From Savagea sp. (GTDB lineage: Bacteria; Bacillota; Bacilli; Bacillales_A; Planococcaceae), in the NCBI GenBank assembly GCA_030152265.1, contig JASLHQ010000162.1, positions 1-14,794 on the forward strand: a stretch of 14,794 nucleotides of DNA, in the 5' to 3' direction. Below the pieces are notes generated by a model. That model did no database searches. It saw only the letters and a list, made by a program, of their open reading frames with translations, and had not been told where the DNA came from. Both the position numbers and the translations under genes were made by a program. Shown in pieces: positions 14,680-14,794 of this stretch; the stretch's first letter is position 1, and each line of letters begins with the position of its first letter.

Positions 14680-14794
14680 TTATTGTTCACTCCAATTGTT
14701 TAAAATAGATTCGAAAAATGGAAGTCCGTCCGTTCCACCGATCACTGCTTCCGTTGCACGTTCTGGCAATGCGATAATGCCACATACATTGCCG
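14680..14794 (-). CDS. purQ: Phosphoribosylformylglycinamidine synthase glutaminase subunit PurQ, C-terminal fragment
   Basis: Only the last 37 residues are visible (GNVCGIIALPERATEAV, later TDGLPFFESILNNW). They align without gaps to the end of PurQ, the class I glutaminase that feeds ammonia to PurL. The position directly before purL confirms the identity. Known PurQ proteins read MMPHPERA here, where the His and Glu of HPE belong to the Cys-His-Glu triad. This fragment reads IIALPERA, so the Glu is kept but the His codon is TTG (Leu, 14767-14769). The catalytic Cys lies outside the window. The reading frame is open and ends TAA-ATG into purL, so this is not a frameshift. Confidence 0.92.
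   Translation of the reverse strand, partial: GNVCGIIALPERATEAVIGGTDGLPFFESILNNWSEQ

Overview
This window is a core chromosomal region from a Gram-positive bacterium of the order Bacillales. All genes lie on the minus strand, so transcription runs from the high coordinates to the low ones. The Bacillales call rests on the gene set and order: purQ, purL, purF, purM, purN, purH, purD, then yerB, yerA, yerC, pcrB, pcrA, ligA. It is also supported by strong AGGAGG-type Shine-Dalgarno sites, frequent TTG starts and PcrB, a lipid enzyme typical of Firmicutes. A lineage such as Exiguobacterium would fit, but the genus is a guess. There is no mobile element, CRISPR array, tRNA or rRNA here, and I see no wholly new system.

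Region 1 (14794 to about 6460) is the downstream part of the de novo purine operon. It holds the 3' end of purQ and complete purL, purF, purM, purN, purH and purD, packed with overlaps or very short gaps. Together they turn PRPP into IMP, apart from the steps encoded by purE, K, B, C and S, which lie outside the window. A long stem-loop sits in the only sizeable gap (purH-purD), and an intrinsic terminator follows purD.

Region 2 (about 6460 to 3068) holds yerB (a DUF3048 lipoprotein), yerA (an adenine-deaminase-like amidohydrolase) and yerC (a TrpR-like regulator). A good sigma-A promoter precedes yerB. yerC appears to have its own extended -10 promoter and a perfect inverted repeat in its leader, and it ends in a strong terminator. 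The order yerB-yerA is reversed from the yerA-yerB order I recall for Bacillus subtilis.

Region 3 (3068 to 1) holds pcrB, pcrA and the first codons of ligA: lipid synthesis followed by a repair and replication helicase and DNA ligase. An extended -10 promoter directly follows the yerC terminator. A LexA-type SOS box beside a perfect TATAAT precedes pcrA, suggesting damage-inducible expression of the pcrA-ligA part.

The most unusual protein-level observation is that several histidines I know as near-invariant are replaced in purine enzymes: PurQ HPE to LPE, PurL SHNHP to SHNSP, PurF AHNG to AMNG and PurH TLHP to TLNP. Two of these fall in subunits of one complex, FGAM synthetase. Three starts (pcrA, yerC, purH) are TTG codons chosen from Shine-Dalgarno placement and family length.
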